64,000 nucleotides of DNA from Membranipora membranacea (lineage: Eukaryota > Bryozoa > Gymnolaemata > Cheilostomatida > Membraniporidae). The notes beneath the pieces are model-generated. The model searched no databases. It was not told the origin of the DNA and saw only the letters and a list, made by a program, of their open reading frames with translations. The position numbers and the translations under genes are program-made. The DNA lies in contig OU612065.1 in the NCBI GenBank assembly GCA_914767715.1, positions 13,702,001-13,766,000 of the forward strand, in the 5' to 3' direction. Positions 24,301 through 36,880 of the stretch are shown one piece after another. Position 1 is the stretch's first letter. Each line of letters begins with the position of its first letter.

Positions 24301-27300
24301 AAGTGATAAAAGGTGATGGATCTGTCAATATTATATTTTGAATACTAGAATCATAAATCTGAAGACAGACTTCGAGGGAGGGAGGGAGCGATACTTATTT
24401 TTAAATGATGTTCATTCAATCTGTTGTCCGCTCCAGCAGGGAGAAAGAAAGCCCTTTCCATTTTTTCTAGTTCAAGTGACAATTACTTTGGTTTTTGTAA
24501 TGGCTGATACTTGGATCTATTTCCTCCTACCTTTGATGGTTTGTAAATGAGTAGAGTTTTCAGAGTCCAAATAAGCAGTTATTTCTTCAGTACAATGATA
24601 TTTGAGTTGTCCGACATCCCACTTAGTGACGGCTGAATCACTGGTGGAGACCCACAATGATGACTCCTCATCAGCCAAACACAGCTACAAAATACACACA
24701 CAGATTGGTGTATGATTTGTTAGGTATTTAGATAGTTTATGGAGTTAAGAATTTTATGGCTAGAAGAAAAAAACAATACTATGATTTCATAGCAAAAAAA
24801 GAGGTTCCCTGGTGCTTGCATAGCATGATTCTTTAGGTCAAGAATGGCTTTATGATTTTTTTATAAAAAAAAACTTGGTGGGTAAACACTTGAAAGGATA
24901 GTCATCAAACATGCATTGCAATAAAAGACCACTAATCTCACTCTCAATTAAACAAGATATATTTCTTACAGAGATAACACATGCTGCGGCAGCTTATGGA
25001 CAAACCTTTAAAACAGGTGCTGACTCCTGACAAACTATAGCACTATATTCTACATTGGAGAGATCCGTAGCCCAGACAGTTTTATCTCTGCCAGCAGAAT
25101 ACACTGTAGTAAAGGAATCATTAACAGCTAGAGCCCAGACACTGTCAGAGTGTATTCTGAATGTGTGTACACATTGCTGCTGACCAAGTGACCATAATCT
25201 CAGAGTACCATCCGACCCTCCGGATATTGCCTGAAAATATAAAACTCAACATCAAACAACCATAATGGCGTAGTATTTTACATGACCATTTTTCATGATA
25301 CAAGAATGGCATTCTAATTATCTCCATTCAGGGATAGGGATGTTATCTCATAGTTCAAATTATAATATGCAGACATCACTTGTGAAACTATTTGCATATA
25401 GATTTGTGTGCTAGGAAAATAGAGGATTGATGAAAAAATGAGCTGAGTAACTCACTTGTGTGCCATCCTTATTCACAACTATAGCCTTAATGTTGTCAGT
25501 GTGGCCCTTTAGCTTCATCATCTTCTGACATGTTCTGGGATCCCAGACTCTCAGTACATTTTCTGTAGTACCAGATATAATGACTGTGCCAGTGTAGTTC
25601 ATCGCCAGACTGTATATAGAATCTTTACTGCCAGACAAAGAAGATGCTGTAATAAATACATCGGATATTGCACTGTTTGAAAACGATGACATCTCACTGG
25701 ACATGACTATCTCACCGTATGTCTATGTTATGACCTATAACTCTATGATTGACAAGAATATTTTTGCATGTCAATTTTCCAACTCTTATCTGAAATAGTG
25801 CCACAATTTAATGCAATGTTATGAAACGTAATAGGGAGAAAAATCCCCACCTGATCATCTATGGGAAGTCATTAATTGTATTTCACAGCAATATTGCTCT
25901 TCTCTTACTTGTCACTGTGTTGTTTGATGTGGTGAGTGCTGTCAGTGTGTTGACGTCCCATAAAAATATCGCTTTGTCGAGACCTGCTGAGGCAACCTGC
26001 TCCTGTTCTTTAGCATAAGCCAGGGCTTTCACATAGTCCTACATAAAACAGCAAAGAACATGTTTATGTACAAAATTCGGTTACAAACTTTCATTAGAAG
26101 AAAACTAATCTCTGTATATTTTGTAATTGGTGTTACTTCATAAGAAGACCAGAAGGCAGCAAAATACTTACCTTATGCGTTCGAAGGGTAGACATACAGT
26201 GTCCTCTTTGGGCGTTCCACACCTTGACAGTTGTATCACTAGATGCTGATATCACTAAAATCAGATTTAATAAAAGCAGGTCAACAATCAGACATATAAA
26301 CACACAGCAAAATTTCTTTTCTTTTGCATTGTCGATTTCTTTCCCAACAGTGGAATCGGGAATCAATTTCTTGATTTTCAAAGCAGCGCTGCCCTTAACA
26401 TAATGAGATCATGAAAACTACTGTCAGTTTCGTTTCACTTTTTAGTACTTACATGTTTTTCCGTTACAGCATAACACTATATCATTCACCCAGTCTGTAT
26501 GGTGCTCCATTGACTGCATATATGGAGACTAAAACAGAATCACAGACTGACAAAAAGTGGTCGACTCTAATTCCATTACACCATAGACTTACAATAGTTA
26601 TTACTATTAAGGCTATGGGTAACACTGAAAAACAGGAATAAAGGGCATTAATTTGAACGAGAACTAACATCACAGACTTCATAATAATAATATTAACGAT
26701 ATTAACATCTAGGGTGTCCAGTTTTATCTACCTCTTTATCATCTGTGTCCCATATTCTAATGATGGAATCTCTGCCTGCAGAGAACAGTCTGTGTGTGTT
26801 GTCATCATACTGGATAGAGTTTACTCCGGATCTGTGATAGTCTTCCACTTCATCTCGTATTACATAAGAAAGCTAAACACATCAAAAATAAGAATGTATT
26901 TATATTTATAAACAAACTAAATTGTTAACAGTGGGATCTTTTAAATTAACACAAAATAGTGGGTTCCGCTATAAATCAATCCACCAAGTGATGGTATACC
27001 AAGTATGGACAATAATATAAAACATGATCTAACAAAGAGTAGCACTGTAATCACTGCTGCCAACACTGCCATGTACATTTCTGACACCTGATGACAAAGG
27101 ATGTTTCGGCAGCATACAAGCTTGTTAAATTTCCAGGTGTACACGGTTTGAATGCCAGGATGTATTAGGTGTAATGTAATTATTTTTTTGTTTGTTAGTG
27201 GGATTACTATATTATAACTCCTAGGTGCAGTCATAAGCTTCTACTAATTAGACTCATAATAGAGGTGTGATTCAAATAATGGCTTATCTGTGACAATTTA

Positions 27301-27801
27301 GAACCGTTAACCAGTCCCTGGGACTAACAAGCAAACCAAGCAAACCCACCGCCTCAGCCCTGCCTATGTTCAACACAGGCCTTATGCAGTCCAGTAGTTT
27401 TGGCCTATGGTGACCAGGGTGTATCACAGGTTAGGAGTAGTTGTTAGACCTTCTGGACTTATTGGTAAGGAGGAAACGTAAGAATATGCAATGGAATAGG
27501 TAAATGCTTGTGGTAAGCCCCAAGGGCTTAAGGCCAGGCCAGGGGCTCAGATTGAGATAGTCACTCAGCCACTAGTTTGTTGATTTGAGGATATAAGGGT
27601 GGTAAGGAGCTAACAGTAGTACTATGGTTCACATTAGGTTTAATTACCGACTGGACTTCAATGTATCTGACAGTAGAGTGGTAGTTGACTGACAGAGACT
27701 CATAGTTAGTAGTTGACAGAGTAAAAGTAAACTTGACTAATTGAAGAGAGAGAGTGACTCACCTGCACCTTTCTCCTGTTATTCTGGCATTGATTGGCCA
27801 T
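21368..27801 (-). CDS. WDR48: WD repeat-containing protein 48 (UAF1), deubiquitinase activator
   Basis: Fifteen exons sum in frame to about 648 aa (human about 677): 27801-27763, 26872-26732, 26528-26453, 26254-26172, 26038-25909, 25646-25456, 25230-25006, 24684-24531, 24293-24088, 23680-23521, 23281-23218, 23009-22895, 22635-22559, 22110-21921 and 21463-21368 (TGA). The start [13 protein letters not shown] leads into [20 protein letters not shown]40 blades are plain ([53 protein letters not shown]). The C-terminal half holds the conserved [17 protein letters not shown], and the protein ends [18 protein letters not shown]. Each block aligns with vertebrate WDR48 in order. Known role: an eight-bladed propeller plus SUMO-like domains that binds and activates USP1, USP12 and USP46, with functions in DNA repair and endosomal trafficking. 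Nothing is missing or broken. Confidence 0.97.
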
Positions 27802-30469
27802 CTTATTGACAATTATGTTGACCAACTACATCTATCATTACAGAGAGACTATCCTATATATAGAGCACATCTAGTTGTTCTAAATATTACAACTCATCTG
27901 TCTCTGAAGTGAATGCAAGTCAAAATACCATTGGAAAAATGATCAAGAAGTTTTTTATCAAACAGAAACTACATGAAACAATAGACTGATATTTGGCTTT
28001 CCTTATTCGGAATTTTAAGATAAAAGTTTGGAGAGTTATCTTTTACTGCAATAAAAGAGGACAATTACAAGATTGAAAGTATCCCACAATGCAATGTTAT
28101 GGAAATCCCATAGGATCAGAGCACAGCACAATCAACATCAACCAGCTCTTTGATAATTTAGATTCTGTTGAAGCTGAAAATTAGGTAAGCTCAGTGGTGT
28201 GTGAATTGGATCACTAGATCTGACTACCGTGGTTCAATCCCCCGCATGGTCACTGGTAATGCCTGAGAAGCCAAGCTCCATAGGTTGTTCCAATGGGTAC
28301 AAGTGGTTTATGCGATGAAGGTACTCATTAGCCAGGGTTGGTTATGGAGTGACTGGGACTTTTAGACATTAGAAACAGACAGACAGAAGCATTTAATTCT
28401 GAAGCCGATATGACTTTTGTAGTTCCATGACGCCCATCATCATCAGTCTCTTCACCATTAGTAGGCAAGAGAATATTGAAAGGATTACATCAGAGCAATT
28501 AAAATGATACATTAATGGGAATAACCATGAATAACTAACATAAATTGATTGATATGATTGTAATAATATACTTTAATAAAGTAACTTTACATCAGCTTTT
28601 TATTGGGAATCTGTATAACACAATGCGTATTTTGGCGATAATGATAGTAATAAAAAGAGGGTTCACTTGGTGCAATGCAGAAACATTTTAGCTTGATTGC
28701 AGCATCCAACAAATGATTAGGAATGAGCTTCTTACTATGAGAAGTACCACATCAAAGGCAACGTTCCGATTGGAAATTCTTTTCCACTAGCCTTGTCACC
28801 ACTATTCTACCACAAACCATACTCAAAACAGGATTTCATGTAAACATGTTTGTCCATCAAATTTTGTGTCTCCTGTAACTGTAATGAGGTATGATCACCT
28901 CAGCTAACTACCATTATTTCAATTTTTAGTGCTAGGCTCCTCATCAGAATTCAAACTACCCAGTTTTATGAATGTATGTCAGTATGCCAAAAATGAAAAT
29001 AATTATTTCGACATTACAAAAGACAAATGAAAACCAAAATATAAGCACTGCAGAGGACTACTTTCCTTGGTAATTGATATCACCTCCTCACCAGTCCCCA
29101 AAAAAATTCACTTCTCACAAGTCGAAAATAAGGAGTTGAAGAAGAGTACAAACAGGATTCACTTTTCCAATAATAACTTGACATAAATCTTCTTCATCTA
29201 TGTATAGCTCAAGAACGACAAACAATGTAAACTGTGAGATATATTATTTTATTGATATTCATGTCAAATTTTCTTTACATGCATCAGAATCCCGTTTGCT
29301 AGCCAGCAAATGGCTGGGATAGATCTTATTTAGCATTTTGTCCCCTTATTTGTAACATTTACCTAACATGCAAGAATTTGAATGGTATATCATGAAACCC
29401 AACCGTACATTATTTAACAACTTGCTAAATGATGTATGTAGTCAATTGATTTATTAGACATCTAGTATAGCAAGAAGTTTGAAAAAGGAGTGGAAACGGC
29501 CTCTCATTTCAAATTGTTGTTTGTCTCCACTGATAATTGTCCTCTCTTTATCAGCAAAGGTTTTCCATGACCACAGCCAATCAGAGCAGAGACTGCAGAG
29601 AGTGACTTCCTGCCAAAAAGAAGTACAACTTGAGTTGCTGTAATAATTTTGATGAACTGTCCAATCAGCAAGAGCATAGTTGTGGAATCCCATTTATCAA
29701 GATGGGCTCTACTGCAAATTTCCTAAAGTGTTTGAACCTCTTGAAAAGAAACTAAACTAAGTAGCAGAGAGATATAGATAGCACTCAGGTATAGTCCATG
29801 TTTCAAACTATAGTCTAGTTTTACCTGGGACTCCAAAGCCCTCTGCTACTCATATGAGAAGGGAAAGTTCAACTGCAGACATGGCCATAAATTTGCCTCA
29901 TAATTTGGTAATCAATGGCGGTGTTCATCAGTCAAACGTGGTATGTTATGCCTCCCTTTGTCACTTAGGTGTTAGAAAGGGCTTATTTAAGTACTTTCAC
30001 TACTTATATCTGGTCTAAGTTCCTCACATGGTTTTTAAATGGTGAATGAATGATTTATTTTCAGTCTCTCTATCCCCCATCAAACATTTGCATTGGAATT
30101 ATAATTCAATACCCTGCAAAAGTGGTTACTATATTACTAGCTATGTCTCATCTACACTTGTGGTGATTTACATCATGATATATTGTCTCTGGGTGTCTGA
30201 ATATACCATTGAGTAAACATGTCAAATATTTTAATAATTTTCAACTGGAGACAGACATATAAAAAGACTGAGGACTTAAATGAATTTTAATGGAGGGACC
30301 ATATTAGTACAACCCTTGGAAACAGCCTTGTTAAGTCACAGGCTACATTTCGTTTCCACTCCCTCTCTGTAACTCCCTGAGTATAGTATAAGGAGTACCA
30401 TGATTATTGCACAGGGTAACACTAAAACTGGCACTTATCATGTAAATATGTAAGAGGAGACTATGATAT
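27802..30469. other. Intergenic region between WDR48 and a fold-back element
   Basis: This stretch upstream of WDR48 should hold its promoter. Apart from the tRNA-derived SINE at 28185-28385 I find no gene I can support. One - strand open stretch at 29693-29454 (79 codons) ends beside a TAATAAA word but has no recognisable domain or partner exon. Confidence 0.45.
28185..28385 (+). mobile_element. tRNA-derived SINE
   Basis: An A-box-like aagctcagtgg (28187-28197) and a B-box-like ggttcaatccc (28231-28241) are spaced as in a tRNA gene. They are followed by an unrelated body of about 140 bp ending in a short acagacagacag repeat. The cloverleaf is not complete, so this is a SINE head rather than a functional tRNA. 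The exact ends are uncertain. Confidence 0.55.
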
Positions 30470-30473
30470 TTAA

Positions 30474-31147
30474 AGGGATAATACACTTCTGATCTCTGTT
30501 TGGCAGCCAATGGAGCACAGAAAAATGTATGTACATACAAAAACTCCTTATTTGTAATTCAAAACCCCTTGTTCTGCTCAAATGTGCATTCTAAATTGTA
30601 GTTGTGCATCTCCAACAAGAAATAAGACAACTAACAGAATTGCTTGTGATCTGAAAAAAGCTGATTTTGTGAGCAGTTGTGTGCTCCTACCTCTTGGTTA
30701 GTGTTTCAATTGTCCAGATACTCAAAGTGCGCATGTGCAATAAGGATGACCTTTTGACTTTAGCTTGTTATTTTCTAACAGCCCAGCTTAACACTTTTAT
30801 TACCATATCCGGTTATGGTAATAAAAGTGTTAAGCTGGGCTGTTAGAAAATAACAAGCTAAAGTCAAAAGGTCATCCTTATTGCACATGCGCACTTTGAG
30901 TATCTGGACAATTGAAACACTAACCAAGAGGTAGGAGCACACAACTGCTCACAAAATCAGCTTTTTTCAGATCACAAGCAATTCTGTTAGTTGTCTTATT
31001 TCTTGTTGGAGATGCACAACTACAATTTAGAATGCACATTTGAGCAGAACAAGGGGTTTTGAATTACAAATAAGGAGTTTTTGTATGTACATACATTTTT
31101 CTGTGCTCCATTGGCTGCCAAACAGAGATCAGAAGTGTATTATCCCT
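30474..31147. mobile_element. TTAA-flanked fold-back element (piggyBac-like MITE)
   Basis: A near-perfect palindrome of 674 bp has arms of about 330 bp meeting at about 30810 (ccatatccggttatgg). The termini are agggataatacacttctg and its exact complement. TTAA sits immediately outside both ends (30470-30473 and 31148-31151), the target-site signature of piggyBac-type transposons. No coding capacity, so it is non-autonomous. Confidence 0.85.
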
Positions 31148-31514
31148 TTAATGTGTAGAGACTATAAATTAATGGTATTCAATTTACTGAAGACACCATG
31201 GTAGTATTAGTAATAGATCACCAATATCACAAGTGGATTATAACTAATTATGTCAAACATGGCTGAATAATAATTGGATAGCATTTTTATCATATTGCAT
31301 TAAAAATCATAATAAATTGTACTATTGAATAGTCCAGTCGGTATTGAATAGTCCAGTCCTTATTGAGGTGTACTATGATGAGAGGGATATAAAGTTTGGT
31401 GAAACACATAAATACCAGCTGAGTAATCTGAGTATGATCAAAGCATTATCATTTCAGAGAGTACTAAAATAAATATAATCAAATATCCACACAAATTAGC
31501 ATAGCGGTGATGAC

Positions 31515-32047
31515 TTATTTTTCCATCGCTCTCTGGAGTCGTTGCATATGAGCATCAAATAGCAGCCTGTTTATTTCATAGTAATGAGGATTCAGATTTT
31601 TATCCAGTTCTGGGTCATATTTCAACCCTACAGAATTATCTCCACCTTGCTGGTGATATTGGGTCACAACCTCGGCTGATGATTGCCCATATGCTGTATT
31701 ATGGTTGTTTGCAGCGCCGTTATATTGTGGAGGGAGATCATTATGGGTTTGCGACTGTATGAATCCCTGACTAGGACTGTAAAAAGTAAACAAGATATTT
31801 ATTATATGTCTATAATGTGTCAGCTTTACTCACATAATTACACTACCAGCTCATATTATACATTCATGGGTATATGAGATAGTTTCATTGGTGCCAATAC
31901 AAGCAAAAACTGGGAATGTATTTCAACTCACTCCAGTGTTAAATGTCTGATTCGCTTGGCTATTGGAATCTCTTCAGATTCTGATGATTCTTCTAAGCTC
32001 CTTTTACGGGCTCCACTGGCAGTGTCACATCCAGCACCACCTGACAT
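31515..32047 (-). CDS. Small predicted nuclear protein, unrecognised family (125 aa)
   Basis: Two exons, 32047-31932 and 31776-31515 (TAA), join in frame to 125 aa. The N-terminus has basic clusters that could serve as nuclear localisation signals (GARKRSLEESSESEE, AKRIRHLTL). The middle is Gln/Asn-rich. The C-terminus is a conserved-looking helix (NPHYYEINRLLFDAHMQRLQ). The acidic/basic N-terminus recalls small HCF-1-binding nuclear proteins, but no [DE]HxY motif is present, so I do not name it. An acceptor at about 32087 precedes the ATG in an open frame. A coding extension upstream is possible, but joining it to the upstream exon at 32284 breaks the frame. Confidence 0.6.
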
Positions 32048-32283
32048 GACGAGATCAGAGCCTATGTCACAGCATGCAGTCTCTGTGTTCTGAAACAGTC
32101 TGAATAAGTGAGAATATTAGAGTAAGTGTAAATAATTTTCAGGGGCATGCAACAGGATAATGATTTGACAAGGTCTTCAGCAGCGCTATTTATGTTTTAT
32201 GTGTTTATGGGAATATCTATGTTTCTCATGGGAAAAAAAATTTCTTCAATGAGGTAAGGTTTCTCATCCCACCAGTTTGAACT

Positions 32284-32370
32284 CACCAGAATTTATATCA
32301 TGAGTAGTTGAGAAACGTTTCAGCAGCAGATTCATATGACTTCTGTCCTGACTACCGCCATATTACATGT
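32284..32370 (-). promoter_or_regulatory. 5' UTR exon and promoter-proximal site of the small nuclear-protein gene
   Basis: A strong donor (ATTCTG then GTGAGTTC) ends an upstream exon at about 32286. Close upstream is AATATGGCGG on the - strand, the core of a YY1-type initiator element often found just downstream of animal transcription starts. It also opens a very short upstream ORF of nine codons. The transcription start is probably near 32360-32370. Confidence 0.4.
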
Positions 32371-34010
32371 CTGTCTGCAATTCAAGAAGCATTAAGAAAA
32401 GGGGATTGAGAAAAAAGGGATTGAGAAAAAAGGGACAGGGCCTACATATTATGCAATCCTATGATTCTTGGTTGTTGAGGGTTAACAGTCTTCCATAGTT
32501 GCATCAACACTTTAGCTGCAGAAAAGCATTGTTCTCCCATATATATATAACAAGTACAAATGATCATATCTAATGAAATGCATGGTCCTTGGGCATCCTC
32601 TTTGAGTTCATTGCCAACAACAGAGTCCCATGGCACTGGCACAAGCGTGGCAATATGGGACAAGACTGCTGCGTTGCAGTCACAGGTGTTGCAGGGTGCA
32701 GTCACTGCAATCCAACTGAATCATCCTGTTACTACACCACATCAAAATGGAAGAACCTGCACATGGCATGCCTTACAACACTCAAGGCCCATTGAATTGT
32801 TCCGGGTATAATGTGTGTTTTAAATAGTGCTGTGCTAAAAATGTGTCCAGTTAATCGCCATCCGCCACAAATCTCTGTAAAAGGGCTATCCACCCACAAT
32901 AACCCATCCAGCAGTGCTGACGGGCCATCCATATATCATTATATCAATCTCGAATAGTGACTGTCACAAACCAATCAAGAAGGCAATTTTGCCAATTTTG
33001 ATCGCCAAATACCCAACAGGATAGGCTTGGAGCAGTAATATTTGCTGTAACCAATGCATCAAGATGGGTTTGTTGCCCAGAGGATGAGTGTCTACAGAGC
33101 CCATCCTCCTCTGATACGAACCCATCTGCATACCGCCTCTGTCAAAGCGTTTATCCGAGTGCCAACCGAATGCCTGTCAGTGGGCATCCGACGGATGTCC
33201 GAATGCCAACTGGATGCCTAATTGACAACCACAGGATGTCATGCGGACAAAACTGAATTGTTGGTTATGGCAAAGAGTGGCAGTCAGTAGTCAACAGTGT
33301 ACATATTGTTTGTTTGATTTAACCCATACAGGTTTAGTATCATGACTGTCGAGACAGGCCACCCACACAAAGCCCAAATGAGAAATGGCAGTAGTTCAAT
33401 GATAGTAAGTATTATATATTGTTCTTAAACTTCAGTGGTACAAACCACCGCTCAACCAACCAAGGAATTATTATTTATAAGTAAGTAGGTAGCAGCTATG
33501 ATGATGATATCAAGAAGTACTCCATCCTCCTGACAAGTTCCTCATAATAGACTCAGTACCATAACCTATATCTTTGTCTGCTAGGTACTCACCTTCCTAT
33601 TTATCTATCTTAAGCAAAGTATTCAACTCTTTGATTCAACTAACTTCTACTTATATCTCATAAAAGTTTTGTATCCTTGTTTCTATTTTACTCACAATAA
33701 TTTCTGCTGATTGAACATGTGGCCTGTCAATAACAGTCTTATGAAAGATACCCAGACGCACGAGATCTCATACTAAATATGGTCAGATTAATGTGGGTTT
33801 TCGTAATAGCCCCAAATATTTCTATCATAACAAGTGAACAGGGGTTATTAAGGCAAATGGATATGTATGCAGGTAAAATATTTCAATCTACATTCTTTGA
33901 TGTGAGATTCCACAAAAGGATGTATGTTTTGATCCAAATATTTGGGAAGGGCCAGAAGCAAAGTTGTAAACTACAGAGAAATATATAAATACAAAAACCC
34001 CAGTGGAGCC
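32371..34010. other. Intergenic region, no supported gene
   Basis: Overlapping open stretches on both strands at 32442-32932 lack a recognisable domain or splice partners and are probably old repeat sequence. Around 33130-33230 the words catccg, ggatg and gaatgcc recur in an irregular fashion. I find no RNA gene and no convincing exon. Confidence 0.4.
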
Positions 34011-34392
34011 TGTGATACGTGGTTGAAAGCAATCGCAAGGTGGTTCGACTTAGCCCAGCTAAGGTTTATATCCATCAGAGATAAGGCTGAGTGTTCACAA
34101 ATAATTACCAGATATATTATGTAGGATCTGCGCACAGTAGGTCTATAGTCCGTAAGTCAGGGTCAGGGTTGTCTCTCTTCTCAGCCCCGTCCTATATCTG
34201 TCCCAGTATGTCATGCGTTATCTCATAGGCTTGTGTAGATAATTACTTGAAAGCCAAGAATAGCTTTCGGTAATTATGAGGAGTGACTCAGCAATGAAGA
34301 GGGAGTTCATTGGACTCAGGACATTGTCAAAGTGGAGAGCTATGGTTTGTCTAATTACTTAATTACTGCCAATGGTGTGTAAACGTATCTCA
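34011..34392 (-). repeat. LTR, left copy (3' LTR in element orientation)
   Basis: 382 bp with TG...CA ends. It is about 54 bp longer than the right copy because of two insertions or retained segments, near 34150-34180 and at 34289-34320. The second is flanked by ctcagg-type microhomology. Confidence 0.85.
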
Positions 34393-34620
34393 GTTGCCTC
34401 AACCTTGCCTCAACATAAAAGTTTGGAGGTTTCAAACTTCAATTTTTATCTTTTAAGCCCAGTGTTAAAGTCTGTTATCGTATAGATCCTAGGAGGCTAT
34501 GCCTCTGCCCAGTGTAAGATGCTGCCTAGCATCTTTACATAGAATAGCCAGGGTAGCCACCACCTTCGACTGTTGTATGAGAAAACTGTAATGGCTTTGA
34601 TGAGTGTACGGAGTAAAACC

Positions 34621-35529
34621 CTATCCATTTGCAGAACCATGGCAGATGTGAGCAATGTGTATGATGATGCTGTATGTGAAATAGTGTTTGTTCCGTATGT
34701 TAGACGCAATCTCTGGTGGTTGGTTACATGTCCTGAGATACAATGCAATAGAAGAGACCAGAGTGGGAACACATAGTTGGATGTCAGTAGTTTCCGATAA
34801 TGAACCGTCCATTAAATATGCAGCAGCTTGGTTCACATTCTGTGTAGATATCAGATTGGCAGCAGCTACATCATGACATGAATAAGCAGAACAAAACATA
34901 TCTGGATGCAAAGTTGTTTCAACAGCAGTACTCAATACAGGTGCCATAGCAATGACATACACAGCCACAGCAGTAGCAAGGTTAACAGCAGGTCTCGTAG
35001 CAACGAGCGGTGTTTCAGATCCCATAGCCTTAGCAAAGGACTCAGATTCATCAACAGTGTGAACATTTTCTCCATTTGACATACAGGTATTTGCAGGATT
35101 TACTGATACAGTTTCACATATCTCAGCTCCATGATGAACCATTACAGGCAATGGAGTATGATAATAGACAGGGACATAAGAGAACGAGAATTTTTCTTCA
35201 AAGCATTGAAGATAAAATTTACAACCTCGTACATGAGCTTCACTCTGAGCATAGAATTGTAGTCCAAGTTGATGGTTGTAATCAAACATATCTATTGCCT
35301 TCTGTAATGTCAGGGTTTTGCATTCGTACTCATCAAAGATCCTGGACATAATTGACAACTCTGCATGGTTATCCCATATCTGATGCTTTACGCAGAACCT
35401 CAGTGCTTTATCAAGTCCACTTTGTACATCTGGATCAGCAGGTAGCAGCTGCCTCTGCCCAGTGAAGAGATTATCCATCAGTTTACAGAAAGTTTCACCT
35501 GGGTAATGTTCCTTGTATGGTAAATCCAT
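34621..35529 (-). CDS. Internal ORF of the LTR element (unrecognised, gag-position)
   Basis: An uninterrupted 302-codon frame starts MDLPYKEHYPGETFCKLMD, about 45 bases after the primer-binding site, where gag would begin. It has no zinc knuckle, protease or polymerase motif that I can see. The first 120 residues look like a folded helical domain; the rest is Ala/Thr/Val-rich. It may be a divergent gag or a captured host fragment. That the frame is intact in a short element suggests recent insertion or selection. Confidence 0.5.
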   Translation of the reverse strand: MDLPYKEHYPGETFCKLMDNLFTGQRQLLPADPDVQSGLDKALRFCVKHQIWDNHAELSIMSRIFDEYECKTLTLQKAIDMFDYNHQLGLQFYAQSEAHVRGCKFYLQCFEEKFSFSYVPVYYHTPLPVMVHHGAEICETVSVNPANTCMSNGENVHTVDESESFAKAMGSETPLVATRPAVNLATAVAVYVIAMAPVLSTAVETTLHPDMFCSAYSCHDVAAANLISTQNVNQAAAYLMDGSLSETTDIQLCVPTLVSSIALYLRTCNQPPEIASNIRNKHYFTYSIIIHIAHICHGSANG

Positions 35530-35572
35530 AATAGCTGGATCCAGTTAGTCTCCGTTGATCGAAAGATTATCG

Positions 35573-35590
35573 TCCCACCCGAGGACGCCA
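35573..35590 (-). other. Putative primer-binding site of the LTR element
   Basis: On the - strand TGGCGTCCTCGGGTGGGA lies three bases after the right LTR. TGG at its start matches the universal CCA end of tRNAs, and the rest would pair with a tRNA T-arm/acceptor region. The tRNA identity was not determined. Confidence 0.6.
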
Positions 35591-35593
35591 AAC

Positions 35594-35921
35594 TGTGATA
35601 CGTGGTTGAAAGAAATCGCAAGGTGGTTCAACTTAGCCCAGCTAAGATTTATATCCATCAGAAATAAGGCTGAGTGTTCACAAATAATTACCAGATATAT
35701 TATGTAGGATCTGTGCACAGTAGGTCTATCAGTAAGTCCAGCCCCGTCCTACATCTGTCCCAGTATGTCATGCGTTATCTCCTAGGCTTGTGTAGATAAT
35801 TACTTGAAAGCTAAGAATAGCTTTCGGTAATTATGAGGAGTGACTTAGGACATTGTCAAAGTTGTGAGCTATGGTTTGTCTAATTACTTAATTACTGCCA
35901 ATGGTGTGTAAACGTATCTCA
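35594..35921 (-). repeat. LTR, right copy (5' LTR in element orientation)
   Basis: 328 bp with the same ends as the left copy and a few point differences (for example caaggtggttc g/a acttagcc). The divergence implies an old or ectopically altered insertion. Confidence 0.85.
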
Positions 35922-36880
35922 GGGCCAGTAAAACCAAGGAGTTGGAAGGCACATTGGTCAAAAATTGCCAGAGACGGTAGATTCAATTTATGCAGTAGAC
36001 CTGTGGTTGCTACTTTACGTAAGCTTAAACTGAATTTATTACTCATTCATTGAAACCCTTCCTGGTACATATTAAAATGTAACAACTGCTTTGTAAGATC
36101 TCTTCTCTAATAATTCCAAAAGTATGTCTTACTCCTTAGAAAGGGGATTGAATAAAACAGGGATTGATTGCAAGTCCGAAGGATGGGCCACTTATGCTCC
36201 ATCTATAGTCACCATGCAATTGATTCAGTGCCACAGTTAGAATTAAAGGTCTAGGCCAATTCTGACCTGTTTTTCTAAGAACAGGACCTGACTCCGATCA
36301 TTGAACTCCCTCATTGCTCTGTTCATTGGCCCCTTGGGCTTGCAAACAGTTGCCTGTATAGGCTGAAATTCTTATCTACCCTTTAAAGCGATAGACCCGC
36401 TAATGTTGCAGTTACCAGGGCAGTGACTCGGGGAGATCCCCCCACGATATATGCTAACAAATCAGTGTACTATAACAGTTTCTTACCTAAGACAGTTCGT
36501 GAAACCAAAGCAAAGCTGGGGTCACAGTGCTGACCTCAAACTTATATTAATGCTATGCAAAATAGTCGCAAGGCGACAGATTTGAATCACATGCTGGCTA
36601 AGGATTGAAATTAATGAGGCGTACCGCTTACGCTATGTTCTAGTACGTGCTAAAGAAGAAGAGGTAAGAGGTATAGCTGATGTTCCAACTTTCTCCAGAC
36701 CTTTTTTCACCAGGTAACCTTGTTAACCCTATCTTGCCTTGCACCTTGCAGTGTTGATCATCAACTTCAATAGTAGGGTCACTTCTGAAGACCAAGACAA
36801 TGTGGCAGGCCCATAATCGGTTTACGCTCCGTGTCAGGTATTGGGGTATCAGCATATACACTTAACCAGGGCTGCAAAGC
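35922..36880. other. Intergenic region, no supported gene
   Basis: AT-rich and repeat-like. The sequence near 36120-36560 has no open frame of note on either strand. The right edge merges into the degraded LINE tail. Confidence 0.4.

Larger units (their letters stand above)
34011..35921 (-). mobile_element. Short non-autonomous LTR retrotransposon
   Basis: Two long direct repeats, 34011-34392 and 35594-35921, both start TGTGATACG and end CGTATCTCA, with the TG...CA ends of LTRs. Three bases inside the right repeat, on the - strand, lies TGGCGTCCTCGGGTGGGA (35590-35573). This looks like a primer-binding site complementary to a tRNA 3' end, so the element is oriented on the - strand. Flanks are gagcc on the left and gggcc on the right, an imperfect 5-bp duplication. 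The 1.2-kb interior has one ORF and no protease, reverse transcriptase or integrase motifs. The element is therefore non-autonomous or deleted. Confidence 0.85.

Noticed and set aside
29454-29693. A 79-codon - strand ORF ending beside a TAATAAA word
   Set aside because: No partner exons, no domain and no close promoter could be found; a terminal exon remains possible but is not supportable.
32442-32932. Overlapping ORFs on both strands resembling a possible transposase fragment
   Set aside because: No catalytic motif, no terminal repeats and no continuous frame.
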